In this document: positions 9,097 to 19,749 of the stretch, piece by piece
Numbering within the stretch: position 1 is the first letter of the stretch
How the letters are laid out: the number at the start of each line of letters is the position of its first letter
Assembly (NCBI RefSeq): GCF_001424185.1
Contig: NZ_LMOM01000021.1
Location: 294,545-358,544, forward strand
DNA: 64,000 bases
Reading direction: 5' to 3'
Source: Deinococcus sp. Leaf326
Lineage (GTDB): Bacteria > Deinococcota > Deinococci > Deinococcales > Deinococcaceae
The notes under the pieces: generated by a model
Told to the model about the DNA's origin: nothing
Database searches by the model: none
What the model saw: the letters and a program-made list of their open reading frames with translations, nothing else
Translations under genes and position numbers: made by a program

Positions 9097-9456
9097 TCAG
9101 AACACCTTGCTCCCCAGTTTTGCTGCCGTCATGGGGGTCAGGGGGGTGGCCTCGCCGCTCGCCAGGCCGGGAAACTGCACGCCCAGGATCAGGACTTCGG
9201 ACGAGACATCGCCCACCGTGCGCGGCGCGAAATTCAGCACACCGATGACCTGGGTGCCCACGAGCTGCTCCGCGGTGTGGCCGGTAAAGCGGCCCATGCT
9301 CGTGCGGGTGCCGTACCTGCCGAAGTCTAGGGTCAGGCGGTAGGCGGCCTTCGGGGCGCTGGGCTCGGGCACGGCGGCCACCACGCGTCCCAGGCGCAGG
9401 TCGAGGAGGGCCAGGGTGTCGTCGGGGCTGACGGTGGGTTTGAGGTCGGTCGCCAT
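9097..9456 (-). CDS. tRNA-binding-domain protein (CsaA-like)
   Basis: A small (119-residue) OB-fold protein of the EMAPII/CsaA tRNA-binding family. The features seen are LLDLRLGRVVAAVPEPSAPK near the N-terminus, then LDFG, a TGHTAEQLVGTQVIGVLNFAPR segment, and VLILGVQ with a final PLTPMT. CsaA-type proteins bind tRNA or act as chaperone-like factors. The ATG at 9456 is preferred over a GTG at 9465. It sits between an ABC permease gene and its ATPase gene with gaps of 72 and 31 nt, so it is probably in the exporter transcript, which is unusual. Confidence 0.82.
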   Translation of the reverse strand: MATDLKPTVSPDDTLALLDLRLGRVVAAVPEPSAPKAAYRLTLDFGRYGTRTSMGRFTGHTAEQLVGTQVIGVLNFAPRTVGDVSSEVLILGVQFPGLASGEATPLTPMTAAKLGSKVF

Positions 9457-9528
9457 AGCGGCCACTGTGGCGTGCGCCCCCGGGGCGGGACGGAGGCCGC
9501 CTAGTCAGGATGGCTGGGCCGGGCCGGT

Positions 9529-10368
9529 TCACGAACCCGTCCCCTGGTAGTGGCGCACGCCCACGCGCCACAGCAGCGCGGCGGCCCCCAGCACCAACGG
9601 CCCGGCCATGGGCGCGAGGTACGCGGCCCAGCCGGGCAGGCCGTCGGGCAGCGGACGGCCCAGCAGATGCAGGACCGGAAAGTACGAGAGGAAGGCGGCG
9701 GGCAGCAGGTACGTGAAGGCCCGGCGCAGCCACTCGCCGTAGATGTCCATCGGATACGAGATCAGGGAGCGCCCGCCGTAGGTCACGACGTTCATGGCCT
9801 CGACGCTCTCGACCGTCCAGAAGGTGAGCGTGCCGCCCACGACGAACAGCCCGCCGAAAAAGGCGATCAGGCCCAAGATGCTGCCCGCAAGCAGCCCTAG
9901 CCCCCAGGCTGTCCACACCACGCCCGACTGCGTCATGCCGTAGGCGAGGATACCGGCGGCGAGCAGGGCGCGCGGAAAGCGCCGCAGCGCGAAGTCCGAG
10001 CCGAGTACCTGCACCGGCAGCGGCGCGGGCCGCAGCAGCAGGGTGCTGAAACTGCCACTGCGGATCTGCGCCGAGAGGTTGGGCGCGTCGAAACCGCCGA
10101 ACAGCAGGTCCATGAGGACGAAGCCGAGCTCGGCCAGTCCGTAGAGCAGTGCGACCTCGCCCAGCGTCCACCCGCCCAGTCCCCCGAAACGCGGCAGCAC
10201 GAGCGCGAAGGCCGCGAACTCGGTCGCCGTGATGAGCGCCGTGGCGAGGGCGTCGAGCGCGAACGACGTTCGGTACACCCCCTGCGAGCGGGCCTGGGCG
10301 CGCAGCAGCAGGAAGTATAGCCGCAGGTGGTGGCCGGCCGAGCCGAGCCTGTTACGGCCCCTACCCAC
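9529..10368 (-). CDS. ABC-2 family permease (first of two)
   Basis: A 279-residue integral membrane protein with about six hydrophobic segments. It resembles the ABC-2 (DUF990-like) permeases that work as a pair with a daunorubicin-type ATPase. The start is taken as a GTG at 10368, which overlaps the 3' end of the upstream permease gene by 8 nt; the protein then begins VGRGRNRLGSAGHHLRLYFL. A conserved-looking loop FGGFDAPNLSAQIRSGSFSTLLLRPAPLP precedes the central helices. It probably forms a heterodimer with the upstream permease. Confidence 0.82.
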   Translation of the reverse strand: MGRGRNRLGSAGHHLRLYFLLLRAQARSQGVYRTSFALDALATALITATEFAAFALVLPRFGGLGGWTLGEVALLYGLAELGFVLMDLLFGGFDAPNLSAQIRSGSFSTLLLRPAPLPVQVLGSDFALRRFPRALLAAGILAYGMTQSGVVWTAWGLGLLAGSILGLIAFFGGLFVVGGTLTFWTVESVEAMNVVTYGGRSLISYPMDIYGEWLRRAFTYLLPAAFLSYFPVLHLLGRPLPDGLPGWAAYLAPMAGPLVLGAAALLWRVGVRHYQGTGS

Positions 10369-11215
10369 CGGCCACCTCCAGCCGCCGCAGGCCGCGCGCC
10401 AGGGCCAGGGCACACAGGGCCAGCAGCCCCAGCGTCCAGCCGAGTTGCCCGGCCAGTGCCGCCCAGGCCGCCGCGCCGGTCTTCTGGCCCAGCCACAGCG
10501 TGACGACCGTGTTCAGCATGGCGGGAAAGGGGGTCCAGGCCAGGGCCGCGCCCACCCACGCCGGAAAAAAGGCCAGCGGCATCAGGAACCCGCAGCCCAG
10601 GCCCTGTACCGCCCAGGCGAAGCGCCCGATGCCCACCGCGTCCGGCGACCAGAAGGCCGCGCAGTTGACCAGAAAGCGGAAGGCGAAGCCGCAGGCCCAC
10701 GCCAGCACGACGCTGAACAGGGTCAGAAGTGGCTGGGCGGGCAGCCGGGCTGCCCACACGAGCACGAACAGGACCAGCATGGGCAGCCCGCGGACCACGA
10801 ACTGCCCCGCCGCGCGCCCGGCGTCCTGCGCGGCCCAGAAGGGCAGCAGGGGCGTGGGCCGCAGCAGGTCGGTCACGACCTCGCCGCGGTGGACGGCGCG
10901 CATGAAGTCAGTCCAGCCGAACAGCGAGAACGCCCCGATGAAAATCTGCGTAAGGCCGACGTAGGTCACGGCGTCGCTGGCCGTCCAGCCGGCCACCGGC
11001 GTACCGGGGCCGGTGGGCCGCGTACCGAACAGCGCCAGCAGCACCGCAATTCTCAGCGCGCCGAAAAAGAAGTTGGTGATCAGTCCCCACAGCGCCGCCT
11101 GCGGGTAGGCGAACTGCCGCCGGAAACCCAGGCGGGCGGTGACCGCGTACAGGGCCGCCGTCCCGGCCGGGCCACCCCGAGAGCTGGGAGAAGCCGCCGC
11201 ACGAACTGTATTCAA
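10361..11215 (-). CDS. ABC-2 family permease (second of two)
   Basis: A 284-residue membrane protein with about six transmembrane helices, of the same type as its downstream partner. Both have a soluble loop preceding a LLRP-TPLP motif (here GEVVTDLLRPTPLLPFWAAQD). The best start is a TTG at 11215, because a strong GGAGG ribosome binding site lies 5 nt upstream; an ATG at 11263 has no such site. It is the first gene of the exporter unit 11215 to 8139, with the second permease overlapping its end. Confidence 0.82.
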   Translation of the reverse strand: MNTVRAAASPSSRGGPAGTAALYAVTARLGFRRQFAYPQAALWGLITNFFFGALRIAVLLALFGTRPTGPGTPVAGWTASDAVTYVGLTQIFIGAFSLFGWTDFMRAVHRGEVVTDLLRPTPLLPFWAAQDAGRAAGQFVVRGLPMLVLFVLVWAARLPAQPLLTLFSVVLAWACGFAFRFLVNCAAFWSPDAVGIGRFAWAVQGLGCGFLMPLAFFPAWVGAALAWTPFPAMLNTVVTLWLGQKTGAAAWAALAGQLGWTLGLLALCALALARGLRRLEVAGG

Positions 11216-11390
11216 ATGGTCCTCCGCCCCTTGTTTTGCCGAACCGGGGAAGAGGCGCAGCATAGAGGGCGGCTGCGCGCGCGGGGATGGGCCAAATGGC
11301 GCAGGCCTGGGCTACCGACCGGCGCCCGAGCCTGAACCCTGTCTCAAAGCGGACAGGTGTTTTCTGCATCCGCCGCCGGGTTCGGCGCCC

Positions 11391-11396
11391 TACGCT
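11391..11396 (+). promoter_or_regulatory. Leaderless-type -10 element (TACGCT)
   Basis: TACGCT ends 6 nt before the ATG of the DUF937 gene at 11403, with no Shine-Dalgarno sequence between. Confidence 0.5.
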
Positions 11397-11402
11397 TGGC
11401 CC

Positions 11403-12206
11403 ATGATGGATCTCTTCGGCAAGCTCGGCGGCCTGGGTCAGGCTCAGGGACAGATCAGCTCGCAGCTCGGCACCAACCCCCAGCAGACTTCCTCAGCGCT
11501 GGAGGCCGCTGTGCCGCTGCTGCTCGGCGCCCTGACCCGCAACGCCGCGCAGCCCGGCGGAATGGAGTCGCTGATGGGCGCGCTGAACCAGCACGACGGC
11601 CGTGCCCTCGACCGCTTTCAGCAGGGTCAGATGCCCGACACCCAGGACGGTCAGGCCATCGTCGGCAAGATCTTCGGCGGGCAGGGGCAGGCGGCGGCCA
11701 ACGCGGTGAGCCAGCGCTCGGGCCTCAGCCCGCAGCTTGCCATGCAGGTGCTGTCCATGCTCGCGCCGCTCGTCCTGGCGTACCTCAGCCGCCAACGGAG
11801 CAACCAGAACGGCGGGTTGAGTCAGGGCAACCAGGGCGGCGGTATGGGCGACCTCGGCGGTCTGCTGGGCGGCCTCCTGGGTGGTGGCGGCGCCGGCGGC
11901 CTGGGGGGTCTGCTGGGCGGCCTTCTCGGCGGCGGTCAGGCGCAGGCGCAGAGTGCGCCCCAGAGCCAGCCCCAGATGGGTGGTGGCGGCGCTCTGTTCC
12001 CCGGCTCGGCTCCGGCAGGCCGGGAGCAGGGCAACGCCTACACGGGCGGCGCCCAGACGGACCTCGACCAGATGAACGGGCGCGGTCAGGGTCAGACGCA
12101 GCAGCAGGGCGGCGACCTCCTGAGCACGCTGAACCGCACGCTGGACCGCGACGGCGACGGCAATGCCCTGAACGACCTGATCGGTATGTTCGGCGGGCGG
12201 CGCTAG
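11403..12206 (+). CDS. DUF937 domain protein
   Basis: A 267-residue protein. The first ~140 residues match the DUF937 pattern: MDLFGKLGGLG, then a helical segment EAAVPLLLGALTRNAAQPGGM, then LSPQLAMQVLSMLAPLVLAYLSR. The second part is low-complexity, with Gly/Leu-rich repeats (GGLLGGLLGGG twice), a Gln/Gly-rich stretch, and an acidic DRDGDGNALNDL segment near the end. Related proteins are small cytoplasmic or surface proteins without an established function. ATG 11403 is followed at once by a second ATG. A TACGCT element lies 6 nt upstream. Confidence 0.85.
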   Translation: MMDLFGKLGGLGQAQGQISSQLGTNPQQTSSALEAAVPLLLGALTRNAAQPGGMESLMGALNQHDGRALDRFQQGQMPDTQDGQAIVGKIFGGQGQAAANAVSQRSGLSPQLAMQVLSMLAPLVLAYLSRQRSNQNGGLSQGNQGGGMGDLGGLLGGLLGGGGAGGLGGLLGGLLGGGQAQAQSAPQSQPQMGGGGALFPGSAPAGREQGNAYTGGAQTDLDQMNGRGQGQTQQQGGDLLSTLNRTLDRDGDGNALNDLIGMFGGRR

Positions 12207-12226
12207 ACCCGCGCGCCCACACCGGC

Positions 12227-12253
12227 CCCCTCCCATCTGGGTAGGGGTTCTTT
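12227..12253 (+). terminator. Terminator of the DUF937 gene
   Basis: CCCCTCCCA pairs with TGGGTAGGGG (one bulged T) around a 2-nt loop and is followed by TTCTTT. It lies 20 nt after the DUF937 stop and just before the convergent endonuclease V stop. Confidence 0.6.
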
Positions 12254-12261
12254 ACGTTCGC

Positions 12262-12762
12262 CTACGGCGCGTCCCGGCAAGCCCGGTCCACCCGCTTCAG
12301 CAGGGTGGGAACGCGGTAATCGCCCGCCATCGCCTGTACGTGGGCGGCCGCCTCGCGCGCGCCGAGCCCCGCCGCCGTGACATACAACGCCCGCGTCTCG
12401 CCGCGCCGCACCGCCTCGGCGTGAGGTGACCCCCGAAAAGCCGTTTTGGCAACGCCGACCACCGGCACCGCCCGGCCCAGCGCTGCGTACAGTGCCCAGC
12501 CCAGGCCGGGGCGCCCGTCGCCGTCCAGCGTCACGTACCCGTCGATGACCACCGCCTTCAGGGCGCCCACCAACGGCGAGAGAAGCGGCAGCAGGCACGG
12601 GAGCTCGCGCCGCGCGAACGCGCCCGGCTCGTAGGGGGCCACGGCCTCCAGCCGGTGAATCCCGCCGCCGGTCTCCGAGGCGGCCGCCCAATCCGTGAAC
12701 AGCAGCAGCGCGGCGCGCGCACTGCCGTCCGGGCGGTAGTCCACATCGGCGCAGGCGAACAC
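12262..12762 (-). CDS. Endonuclease V family protein (short form)
   Basis: A 166-residue member of the endonuclease V fold, which cleaves near deaminated bases (inosine) in DNA or RNA. Candidate metal ligands are present in order: Asp6 in ADVDY, Glu53 in ARRELP and Asp74 in VIDGYV, plus Lys106 in GVAKTAF. It is ~60 residues shorter than E. coli Nfi, lacking the N-terminal region, and Tyr replaces Gly-His after the DG of the third motif. It may be a diverged subfamily. The start codon is GTG at 12762, only a few bases from the lrp-like gene stop, so the two genes are co-transcribed. Confidence 0.78.
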   Translation of the reverse strand: MFACADVDYRPDGSARAALLLFTDWAAASETGGGIHRLEAVAPYEPGAFARRELPCLLPLLSPLVGALKAVVIDGYVTLDGDGRPGLGWALYAALGRAVPVVGVAKTAFRGSPHAEAVRRGETRALYVTAAGLGAREAAAHVQAMAGDYRVPTLLKRVDRACRDAP

Positions 12763-12766
12763 GGAC

Positions 12767-13228
12767 TCAGCGGGGGGGCAGCAGGAGTTTGCCTTCTAGC
12801 GGCGTGCTCAGGACGATCGAGGTGTCGCAGGTGAAGCCCATGCCGATCAGTTCGCTCAGCATCGCTTCCAGCTCGCCCACGTCGGGCACGGCGACCTTCA
12901 GGATGCAGCTGTTGTCTCCGGTCACGCTGTGGCATTCGAGCACGCCGTCGTGGCGGCCGGCCCAGCGTACCAGGGTCGGGTCGTTGCGCCCGCTGTCCTG
13001 CACGCCGATGAAGGCGGTGATGGTGCGGCCCAGCGGTTTGGGGGCCACGCGCACGCCGTAGCCCAGAATCACCCCGGCGTCCTCCAGCCGGCGCACGCGC
13101 TCGGTGACGGCCGGGGCCGAGAGGCCCACGCGGCGGCCCAGCTCACGCATCGAAAGCCGCGAGTCGGTCTGGAGTTCCTGAAGGATGCGGTGGTCGAGGG
13201 GGTCGAGGGACCCGCCGAACTGTCTCAT
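12767..13228 (-). CDS. Lrp/AsnC family transcriptional regulator
   Basis: A 153-residue feast/famine regulator. The N-terminal helix-turn-helix spans LDPLDHRILQELQTDSRLSMRELGRRVGLSAPAVTERVRRLEDAGVI, and the RAM ligand-binding domain follows with GVQDSGRNDP and CHSVTGDNSCILKVAVPD. It acts as a DNA-binding oligomer responding to amino acids. It is transcribed away from kamA across a 166-nt gap, so it is a natural candidate regulator of that operon. A TAGGCT element ends 7 nt before the ATG at 13228, suggesting a leaderless mRNA. The effector is not known; lysine is an inference from context. Confidence 0.93.
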   Translation of the reverse strand: MRQFGGSLDPLDHRILQELQTDSRLSMRELGRRVGLSAPAVTERVRRLEDAGVILGYGVRVAPKPLGRTITAFIGVQDSGRNDPTLVRWAGRHDGVLECHSVTGDNSCILKVAVPDVGELEAMLSELIGMGFTCDTSIVLSTPLEGKLLLPPR

Positions 13229-13235
13229 ACCCGTC

Positions 13236-13241
13236 AGCCTA
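13236..13241 (-). promoter_or_regulatory. Leaderless-type -10 element of the lrp-like gene
   Basis: TAGGCT on the minus strand, with 7 nt between it and the ATG at 13228. The rest of the 166-nt gap to kamA holds the kamA ribosome binding site (TGGAGG near 13386) and no other clear element. Confidence 0.45.
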
Positions 13242-13394
13242 GCATTTGAAAGGTCCAGGGTGGCGTTTGCCCACCGGGCAGCGGCCAGGGCGCGTCCACA
13301 CGCCCAGCGCCGGCCTTCCAAAAGGGGAGGGACATTACGGAAAATAAAAGCCTCATCTCATCCCGCCCACTGAGGCAGCGTTCCTGGAGGCTTT

Positions 13395-14822
<1,428 letters not shown>

Positions 14823-14868
14823 ATCCCAGCGCGCCCAGAATTCCTTTCTACCCTGTTTAGGAGAAGTC

Positions 14869-16260
<1,392 letters not shown>

Positions 16261-16267
16261 ACCCGGC

Positions 16268-16306
16268 GAGCGGGGCGCCGGATCTTCCGGAGTCAGCGCC
16301 CCGCTC
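16268..16306. terminator. Bidirectional terminator hairpin
   Basis: An 11-bp perfect stem (GAGCGGGGCGC with GCGCCCCGCTC) lies between the convergent aminotransferase and GNAT stops. It lacks a strong U-tract on either side. Confidence 0.5.
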
Positions 16307-16885
16307 TCAATGCTGTTGCCGGATGCGGCAGGCCGCCCGGAGGTGCTTTTCCAGCATCTCCGAGGCGGCACTGGGGCAGCCCGCCGCCTCGCCGGTCCCG
16401 AAATGCTGGTAGCCGAAGTGCAGGTACATGGCCTGGTTGCGGGGCAGGGCGCGCCGCACCGACAGCCGCACGCAGCCCAGGCCCAGTTCGGCCGCCCGCC
16501 TCTCGACGACCGAGGTCAGGGCGCGGGCCAGGCCCCGGCCCCGCGTTCTGGGCAGTACGGATAGGCGACTGAGATACAGGTGGTCGCCCCGGTGCTCGTA
16601 CAGCACGCAGCCGGCCACCTGTCCCCCGCATTCGGCCAGGAACGCGCCGCCGCCACCTTGCAGGAGGGCGCTGAGACGTGCGGACGACTCCTGCAGGGCG
16701 GGGCTGGGGGGCGACAGGCGGTCACGGTACTCTGCGAAGGCCGTGCGGATGATCCAGGCGAGTGCCTCTGCGTCGGCGGCGCTCGCCCGGCGCAGCAGGA
16801 CTGGTGCAGGGGCCAGTGCCGCGCGTGCAGGACCGACGATCTGACCCCTGAACCTCTCTGAACCCGCTTCCCGGAACATCGGCAT
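16307..16885 (-). CDS. GNAT family N-acetyltransferase
   Basis: A GNAT protein of up to 192 residues. The acetyl-CoA pyrophosphate-binding motif A is in LSRLSVLPRTRGRGLARALTSVVE, followed by a beta-alpha segment containing CVRLSVRRALPRNQAMYLHFGYQ. The N-terminal ~25 residues precede the conserved fold and may reflect a start that is too early. The substrate is unknown. It is convergent with the kamA operon; a beta-lysine acetyltransferase role is conceivable, but it is shorter than known AblB proteins and this is weak. Confidence 0.82.
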   Translation of the reverse strand: MPMFREAGSERFRGQIVGPARAALAPAPVLLRRASAADAEALAWIIRTAFAEYRDRLSPPSPALQESSARLSALLQGGGGAFLAECGGQVAGCVLYEHRGDHLYLSRLSVLPRTRGRGLARALTSVVERRAAELGLGCVRLSVRRALPRNQAMYLHFGYQHFGTGEAAGCPSAASEMLEKHLRAACRIRQQH

Positions 16886-16964
16886 GGCCCGACTATAGGC
16901 ACGCCGCTTTCCGGCAGGTACTGGCCAGGTGGAGGACCGACTGGCCGGCTGGCCGCCCTCCTTT

Positions 16965-16970
16965 TAGACT
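16965..16970 (+). promoter_or_regulatory. Leaderless-type -10 element (TAGACT)
   Basis: TAGACT ends 6 nt before the ATG at 16977. Confidence 0.5.
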
Positions 16971-16976
16971 GCCCGT

Positions 16977-17702
16977 ATGTCCGCGAAACGGTACTTTGCC
17001 CGCCATGGCCTGGGCGTCTCGGGCCTGCGCCGCGCCGGGGCAGGCTTCTCCAACGAGGTCTGGCTGACCGACACGGCCGTGTTGCGCCTGGGCCAGCGGA
17101 CCCGGCACGCCCACGAGGCGCGGGTGGCCTGCGGCGCCCTCGCGGCGGGGGTTCGTACCGCGCGGCCGCTGTATTGGGGCCGGGGCTACGGCCTGTGGGA
17201 ACGCCTGAGTGATGAGGCGCCCGTGCAGGTGACGCCCGAGGTCTGGAAAGATGTGCTGGACGATCTGGAACGTCTCCAGTCCTGTCCGCCGCTGCTCCGG
17301 CCCCGGCGCCCTGCACCCTGGCGGGGTGATCCCGAGTGGACCGGGCGCACCCAGGCCCAGGCGGGCTGGACCCCCACCGAGCGGGCCGAACTCGGGCGCC
17401 TTCTGGGCATGCCGTATCCGGTGACCGCGCCCGTGTTCGCCCACGGAGACGTGTACCGCCTGAACCTGCTGGTAGACGGGAATGGTCGGTACGCGGGAAT
17501 ACTCGACTGGGGCGCGGCCGGCTGGACCGCCCTGGAGGCCGAGGTCGCCGTCATGGACGGCCCGGCCTCCGCCCTGGCCCGCTGGGGGAGCCGCCTTGAT
17601 CCCGAACTGCGGCGGCGGGCACGGCTGAATCTGAGCTTGAAGGTGGCGGGGGCGGGCCGCGCGCCGTTCGGGGTGGTGCGGGCCCTGCTCGAGTCCGGCT
17701 GA
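16977..17702 (+). CDS. APH/choline-kinase family phosphotransferase
   Basis: A compact 241-residue kinase-like protein. The N-lobe has GAGFSNEVWLTDTAVLRLG, the catalytic loop is FAHGDVYRLNLLV (with the usual Asp and Asn) and the metal-binding motif is ILDWGAAG. It is about 50-60 residues shorter than most family members, mainly in the C-terminal lobe. A TAGACT element lies 6 nt upstream of the ATG. The substrate cannot be told from sequence or neighbours. Confidence 0.83.
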   Translation: MSAKRYFARHGLGVSGLRRAGAGFSNEVWLTDTAVLRLGQRTRHAHEARVACGALAAGVRTARPLYWGRGYGLWERLSDEAPVQVTPEVWKDVLDDLERLQSCPPLLRPRRPAPWRGDPEWTGRTQAQAGWTPTERAELGRLLGMPYPVTAPVFAHGDVYRLNLLVDGNGRYAGILDWGAAGWTALEAEVAVMDGPASALARWGSRLDPELRRRARLNLSLKVAGAGRAPFGVVRALLESG

Positions 17703-17712
17703 ATCCCGCCGG

Positions 17713-18507
17713 TCAGCGCAGGGACGGGAAGCTGGTCAGGCCCAGACCGCCCAGGCCGCCGCTGTACAGCCACTGGCTGGTGGGGAGCGCGCCGGTCTGG
17801 CTGGTGGTCGTCAGGGTGACCGTACTCTTGTCGAAGAGGACATTCGTCGTGACGTTGACGGTGTTCCAGCCCGGGCTGAGCTGGACGGCGCTGGTCAGCG
17901 TCGCCTGGATGGCGGCGTCCTGATACGGGCCGGTGCAGGTCTGGCTGCCGCTGACGCTCACGGCGCGGTCGCTGTACACATAGGCCCCGTTGCGGATGGT
18001 GAGCGTGCCCGTCTGGGCTGCCTCGTTGAACTCGCCACTCTGGGTAACCGGCGAGATGACCCCCGCCTTCTGTCCCGTCACCGCTACGAGCAGGGCCGCG
18101 CCCCGGGCCGCCGTATCGGAGGGCACCAGGGCGGCCGTGCAGTTCAGGCCGGCAGGCACGAACGGATTGTCCTGAAGATTGAGCGCCGCAGCGAGAGAAC
18201 CCAGGCTGGCGGAGGCCACCGCCGCAGGCAGCGCCACTGAGAAGGTGCCGTCGGCGTTCAGGGAACCGGTCGCCACGACCGCCGTTTTGCCGCTGTCGTC
18301 CACGACTGTCGTGGCGACCTGCCCGGCACCGCCCGACCACGCCTTCAGGGTCAGGTTGGGAAAGCTCGGCTGCCACAGGTCCTCCTCGACGACCGTGCCC
18401 GTTATCACCGGGCCGCGCGCCGGCTCGTCCGTGCCCGGCGTCGTGGGGGCGCCGTCGCAGGCCGCGAGAAGAAGAGCCAGACCCAGGAGCATTGCCGCAT
18501 ATTTCAT
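17713..18507 (-). CDS. Predicted lipoprotein of unknown function
   Basis: A 264-residue protein with a lipoprotein signal peptide: MKYAAMLLGLALLLAAC, with the lipobox Cys at residue 17, followed by a short flexible DGAPTTPGTDEP linker. The mature part is rich in Thr, Ser, Ala and Val and predicted mostly beta, with a pair of cysteines that could form a disulfide. It is likely anchored on the outside of the cytoplasmic membrane. No enzymatic motif is seen. A TAGAGT element is present upstream of the ATG at 18507. The 148-nt gap before the next gene upstream holds only this promoter. Confidence 0.8.
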   Translation of the reverse strand: MKYAAMLLGLALLLAACDGAPTTPGTDEPARGPVITGTVVEEDLWQPSFPNLTLKAWSGGAGQVATTVVDDSGKTAVVATGSLNADGTFSVALPAAVASASLGSLAAALNLQDNPFVPAGLNCTAALVPSDTAARGAALLVAVTGQKAGVISPVTQSGEFNEAAQTGTLTIRNGAYVYSDRAVSVSGSQTCTGPYQDAAIQATLTSAVQLSPGWNTVNVTTNVLFDKSTVTLTTTSQTGALPTSQWLYSGGLGGLGLTSFPSLR

Positions 18508-18655
18508 ATGGTTCCTACTCTACTGTGCCTGTTCGACCCTAGTACTGCAGGAGAAGTCGCGGGGTGTATGGTGGCGGGTGGTTCGGCTGCCTCACCAGCC
18601 TATAAACGCGAACCTGGGCCGGTGCCGACAAGCCCTGCGTACACGCGGGCTCACC

Positions 18656-19156
18656 TCAGTCCAGCCGCAGCCCGAACCGCACGACGTGGTAGGCCCCGAC
18701 CTGCACCTCGTCCACAGCCACGAACCCGGCGCCGATATACAGCGCCCGCAGTTTCGGTCGGTCGGAGGCGGTATCGAGGCGCAGCCAGCCGCGACCGGCG
18801 GCTCTGGCCTGCGCGGCCGCGTCGCCGAGCAGCGCTCCGGCCAGCCCCTGCCCCTGCGCCGCCGGACGAACCGCCAGTTTGTGCAGGTACAGCGCCTCGC
18901 CGGGTGGATCGTCCGGCCAGAACAGCGGGTCGCGGTCCAGCAGGACGTAGCAGCCGACCGCCTCGTGGCCGGGGGGTGTGGACACCGGCCACGCCACGCG
19001 CCAGCCTCCCGGCGGGTAGTGCCGCGCCAGGCGTTCCGGGGTCAGACTCGTGGGCGGCCACAGGGGCTCTCCCCGCGCGGCAAGTGCCTCCGCCGAGGCG
19101 ACCAGCACCTGTGAGGCGGCCGCCACGTCGCCGGAAGTGAAGGTCAGCTCCGGCAT
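18656..19156 (-). CDS. GNAT family N-acetyltransferase
   Basis: A 166-residue GNAT. Motif A is LHKLAVRPAAQGQGLAGALLGDAAAQA, followed by WLRLDTASDRPKLRALYIGAGF, the usual C-terminal GNAT signature. Its ATG overlaps the TGA of the Rieske gene (TGATG), so it is translated as the last gene of the cytochrome maturation operon. A link in function to that operon is not evident. Confidence 0.88.
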   Translation of the reverse strand: MPELTFTSGDVAAASQVLVASAEALAARGEPLWPPTSLTPERLARHYPPGGWRVAWPVSTPPGHEAVGCYVLLDRDPLFWPDDPPGEALYLHKLAVRPAAQGQGLAGALLGDAAAQARAAGRGWLRLDTASDRPKLRALYIGAGFVAVDEVQVGAYHVVRFGLRLD

Positions 19157-19749
19157 CAGCCGCTAAGTTCTGGGGCGGGTTCGATTCCGGTAGCGTACAG
19201 GTCGCTGCCCCGCACTTCGAGCCGCACGCGGGGCAGGGGAGAAGCCGCCTTGCCGAAGACCGATTCGCCCGCCCGCAGCGGGTCGAACACGCTGTAGTGG
19301 CAGGGGCAGCCCAGTTGCGGGTGACGCTCGCCCTGCGGCGGGCGGTAGTTGAACGCGAAGGCTAGCACTTCCTGGTCGCGCACGAGGTTGACCGAGCAGC
19401 CCAGGTGCGTGCAGACCCGAGAGAAGGCCGCGTAGTGGACCCCACCCACGCTCAGGCCACCCGCGACCGGCTGGGGCAGCCGCAGCAGCGTGCAGGGCCG
19501 CCCCCCGTAGCTGAAAGTGCGCTCGGCCCAGACCTGGCCCAGCTCGTCCCGCGCCGCCACGCGGGCGGCCGGCCCGGAAACGAAGGCCTCCGCGCCGACC
19601 CCCCGGCGTCCGCGCAGGACCCGCGTGGCGTAGTAGCCCATGTACCCAAAAGCGCCCAGCGTGCCCGCCACCGGCAGCATCCACCAGCGCTCCAGCAGTG
19701 CGCGGCGGGTCAGGCGGCTCACAGGCGCCTCCAGGTCACTGGCCTTCAC
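19156..19749 (-). CDS. Rieske iron-sulfur protein
   Basis: A 197-residue membrane-anchored [2Fe-2S] protein. Boxes CTHLGC (Cys113, His115, Cys118) and CPCHYS (Cys148, Cys150, His151) supply two Cys and two His ligands plus the stabilising disulfide. The N-terminus has a twin-arginine-like motif LTRRALLER followed by one hydrophobic helix, as in Rieske subunits exported by Tat. It would transfer electrons from quinol toward cytochrome c. No cytochrome b gene adjoins it. The start is GTG at 19749, overlapping the CcmI-like gene by 14 nt, which places it in the ccm operon. Confidence 0.92.
   Translation of the reverse strand: MKASDLEAPVSRLTRRALLERWWMLPVAGTLGAFGYMGYYATRVLRGRRGVGAEAFVSGPAARVAARDELGQVWAERTFSYGGRPCTLLRLPQPVAGGLSVGGVHYAAFSRVCTHLGCSVNLVRDQEVLAFAFNYRPPQGERHPQLGCPCHYSVFDPLRAGESVFGKAASPLPRVRLEVRGSDLYATGIEPAPELSG

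Noticed and set aside
13229..13394. Lysine riboswitch upstream of kamA
   Set aside because: No terminator or multi-helix junction is apparent in the 166-nt gap, and the operon is probably catabolic.
16307..16885. GNAT next to kamA as beta-lysine acetyltransferase (AblB)
   Set aside because: It is convergent rather than co-directional, shorter than AblB proteins, and shows only general GNAT motifs.
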